Source of the DNA: Euperipatoides rowelli
Lineage: Eukaryota > Onychophora > Udeonychophora > Euonychophora > Peripatopsidae
Assembly (NCBI GenBank): GCA_003024985.2
Contig: PXIH01S0003768.1
DNA: 10,142 nt
Strand: one strand, 5' to 3'
Positions 8,351 through 10,142 of the stretch are shown in pieces. Both the position numbers and the translations under genes were made by a program. The notes beneath the pieces are model-generated. The model saw only the letters and a program-made list of their open reading frames with translations, was not told where the DNA came from and did no database searches. The first letter of the stretch is position 1, and each line of letters starts with the position of its first letter.

Positions 8351-9039
8351 TACCGTAGAATGCCGACCAAAAGTGCCCCACCAAACAAGCTCCCCCCCCT
8401 ATTTCTTGGCAAAACATAGGTAACCATCGCCAACAAGAGTGCCATCACTGCACTTTGACTTTTTTATCACTGTGAAAGAAATCCAAGGGGTATCCAAACA
8501 AGAAAGCCCCCCCTAGATTTTTGCTTCATTTCACCTCATCTAAGGTTCAGGACATTGTATTCGAACAAGAGCGCCATGTAAAAATGTTAATGTCACCATC
8601 TGACATTATTAGGCTGTGACATCATTTTTATGTGTTTTACGTCAACAAGATATATATGTAGCTTCTGTGAATAACATAGAATCCTCATAAACAGAACGAA
8701 AGAGGCCTGTAAATTAAAAAGTGAATGATTTAACTTAGACTGCGCTTTTACATGGCACATATATCAGCCAACCTTTATTGATGTGTGACATCATGTTTTA
8801 GTGTGTACCAGCCAATTTCCTAAAATTTTGGGAAGCCCGTCCAAGCAAGGGCGCCATTTAGAAAAAACATTCTTTTTAAGGAATTCTGATTGTAGCCAAA
8901 CAAGAGTGCCTGGTCAGTTTTGCAATGCATTGTGGTAAATCTAAGGTTTACTAGCATGGAGCCGAAAACGAGCGCCACCCCCATTTTCCCCCAAACAAAT
9001 GATAAGAGCGAATGCGTCCTTGCTCGGCATTCTACGGTA
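8351..9039 (+). mobile_element. Non-autonomous DNA transposon with internal motif array
   Basis: The ends are perfect 16-bp inverted repeats: TACCGTAGAATGCCGA at 8351-8366 and its reverse complement at 9024-9039. The outermost TA on each side may be a duplicated TA target rather than part of the element. No longer target duplication is visible. The 689-bp interior has no transposase. It carries at least eight copies of a CCAAACAAGAGCGCC-like motif, all in one orientation, and a diverged internal duplication around TGTGACATCAT (8615 and 8784). It is best read as a passenger element moved by a transposase encoded elsewhere. A TA target would suit Tc1/mariner-type transposition, but the superfamily is not established. 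Confidence 0.8.
8367..8976 (+). repeat. Dispersed CCAAACAAGAGCGCC motif copies
   Basis: Copies begin at 8367, 8381, 8430, 8494, 8562, 8841, 8896 and 8962, with a further weak one at about 8991. Examples are CCAACAAGAGTGCC (8430), CGAACAAGAGCGCC (8562), CCAAGCAAGGGCGCC (8841) and CCAAACAAGAGTGCC (8896). Spacing is mostly 49-68 bp, with a gap at 8576-8840 where only a weak GTCAACAAGA (about 8641) remains. The motif clusters toward both ends, as expected for sub-terminal transposase-binding repeats, but unlike the termini the copies are not inverted relative to each other. Confidence 0.75.
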
Positions 9040-9091
9040 TGTATAAAATGCAGTACTTAGTGAATAAAAGTTGTCACAATGACATATAAGA

Positions 9092-9105
9092 TGATCAGCT
9101 GATCA
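9092..9105. other. 14-bp perfect palindrome TGATCAGCTGATCA
   Basis: The palindrome is exact and contains a CAGCTG E-box core, the type bound by many bHLH factors. It may equally be chance or a relic of a transposon end; no partner inverted repeat was seen. Confidence 0.5.
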
Positions 9106-9161
9106 AAGCCACTCTACTCTGTTCATCACATTATCAGTTGTAAAAGGGTTATGGTAAGCCT

Positions 9162-9209
9162 CTTCATAAACAAAATATAGGCTAATTACAAATTTTTGTT
9201 TATGTGAAG
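9162..9209. other. Imperfect hairpin
   Basis: CTTCATAAACAAAA (9162-9175) can pair with TTTTGTTTATGTGAAG (9194-9209), leaving a 2-nt bulge and an 18-nt loop. This is AT-rich and may be a chance inverted repeat. Confidence 0.4.
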
Positions 9210-10108
9210 TAATAAAAAAAATTTAAATTTGGCCAATAAAATGCCTAATTTGGTCCACCTTAAAAATTTGTTTTCCTTTACAGACGTTAACCTTGACCTA
9301 AATTTATATTCTAATTTCTAACCTATCACTGTTTTATGAATACACTGCATTATCTCAAGCACTGTTTCTTTTTCATTAATGTAATGCAAGGGATTTTTTT
9401 TTCAACTTTCTCATATCCCTTCCCTTTTTTTTAAAAAGAAAACAAGTTATGAAAGTTATGTTTACATGTATATTATTTTTTGTTACTGTAGTTATAATTG
9501 AAGTAATTAAAATTCATTCTGGGAACTATAATGCTTTTACACACCAGTGCTTTTGAAACAGTTTTTTTTAAAAAAGGAATTAAGAAGTGGATCTAGAAAT
9601 TCATTTCAACTACATGTAGCATGAACAGATGAAAAAAATTGGAAGCCAGAAAAGTATTTTTAAATATTAAAACATCTGGAAGTTTTACAAAAAGAAAAAA
9701 AAAAGTGCATTTCAAGAGACTTTATTAGAAATTCGTTTAGAATTTCATTTTTGTGTATGCAACTTTAATTCTATGGAATACATTTAACTCTAGCTTCGCA
9801 ATGAGCATTTTCATATGATATAGCCTAGTCTTGGAATAAAAAAAATAATAGTAAAGACGTGCTTTCACTTTTTATAGAACATCCAATTTTTTTTTAAATT
9901 TTAAACTTATACCAGTAGCATAATTTTTTGTCATAAAGTCTAAAGACGTAGAAGTACTATGGTCCACAAAGGCTGAGTTGTATGGAAGCCCAGCCAGTTG
10001 GGTGCCAATATTTTTTACAATCATTGCTGCTTTTGGGATAACTGCAGAATAATCTGTCCATGCAAAAGGATATTAAATCTGATGAACAAATCACTGAATG
10101 ACCACATA

Positions 10109-10133
10109 CTAAAAGGCAATTTTCGCCTTTTAG
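10109..10133. other. Perfect 9-bp stem-loop
   Basis: CTAAAAGGC and GCCTTTTAG are exact reverse complements around a 7-nt loop. It resembles a bacterial terminator stem, but nothing else here is bacterial and no transcript ends at it. It does not fit the histone 3' stem-loop consensus. Confidence 0.5.
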
Positions 10134-10142
10134 CAAATGATC

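Larger units (their letters stand above)
9040..10142. other. AT-rich non-coding DNA with small palindromes
   Basis: No gene is supported. The stretch holds a 14-bp palindrome (9092-9105), a hairpin (9162-9209), a terminal hairpin (10109-10133) and TACATGTA words (9463, 9611). A 42-codon open frame without its own ATG (9924-10049) is treated as probably accidental. The window stops at 10142 with nothing obviously truncated. Confidence 0.6.

Noticed and set aside
8367-8976. CRISPR array
   Set aside because: The repeat is only about 15 bp, degenerate and irregularly spaced, and lies between transposon inverted termini in eukaryote-like DNA.
10109-10133. Rho-independent terminator
   Set aside because: The stem shape fits, but the window is eukaryotic in character and there is no upstream gene and no U-tract directly after the stem.

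Overview
The window looks like non-coding nuclear DNA from an animal, most likely a marine invertebrate. It has roughly 30% GC by eye, many homopolymer runs, a (TA)n(CA)n microsatellite, decayed DNA transposons and no long open reading frame on either strand. All ATG-started reading frames are 90 codons or shorter, and the longest are made by A-tracts or by repeats. I see no intact protein-coding gene, tRNA, rRNA, CRISPR array or bacterial operon. Short words such as TAGGCCTA, TAGGCTA and TACATGTA are very frequent. From general memory this suits genomes such as echinoderms, hemichordates or molluscs, but I cannot name the species.

Layout: 1-1580 is AT-rich and featureless apart from homopolymers. 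1580-2330 is a more complex block with a 43-codon ORF, a palindromic RFX/X-box-like site and splice-site look-alikes. 2330-3045 is AT-rich filler. 3047-3106 is a (TA)23(CA)7 microsatellite. Next to it, about 3122-3576, lies a short transposon with imperfect inverted ends and a frameshifted N-terminal transposase relic on the minus strand. 4585-4927 is a hAT-like miniature transposon with a near-perfect 8-bp target duplication. 5578-6060 and 6565-6645 hold a degenerate repeat of ACTTCCGGTT-like and GGGTCAAAG-like words. Between them is a relatively GC-rich, non-repetitive block (about 6090-6262). 7485-7759 is bounded by diverged 35-bp inverted repeats. 8351-9039 is a non-autonomous element with perfect 16-bp inverted ends and at least eight copies of a CCAAACAAGAGCGCC-like motif, all in one orientation. 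The rest is AT-rich sequence with small hairpins and palindromes.

The window therefore reads as an intron or intergenic region colonised by three or four unrelated small DNA transposons. The most unusual items are the motif array inside the 8351-9039 element, the composite ETS/nuclear-receptor-like repeat, and the excess of TAGGCCTA-type words. Nothing here supports a complete new functional gene system.
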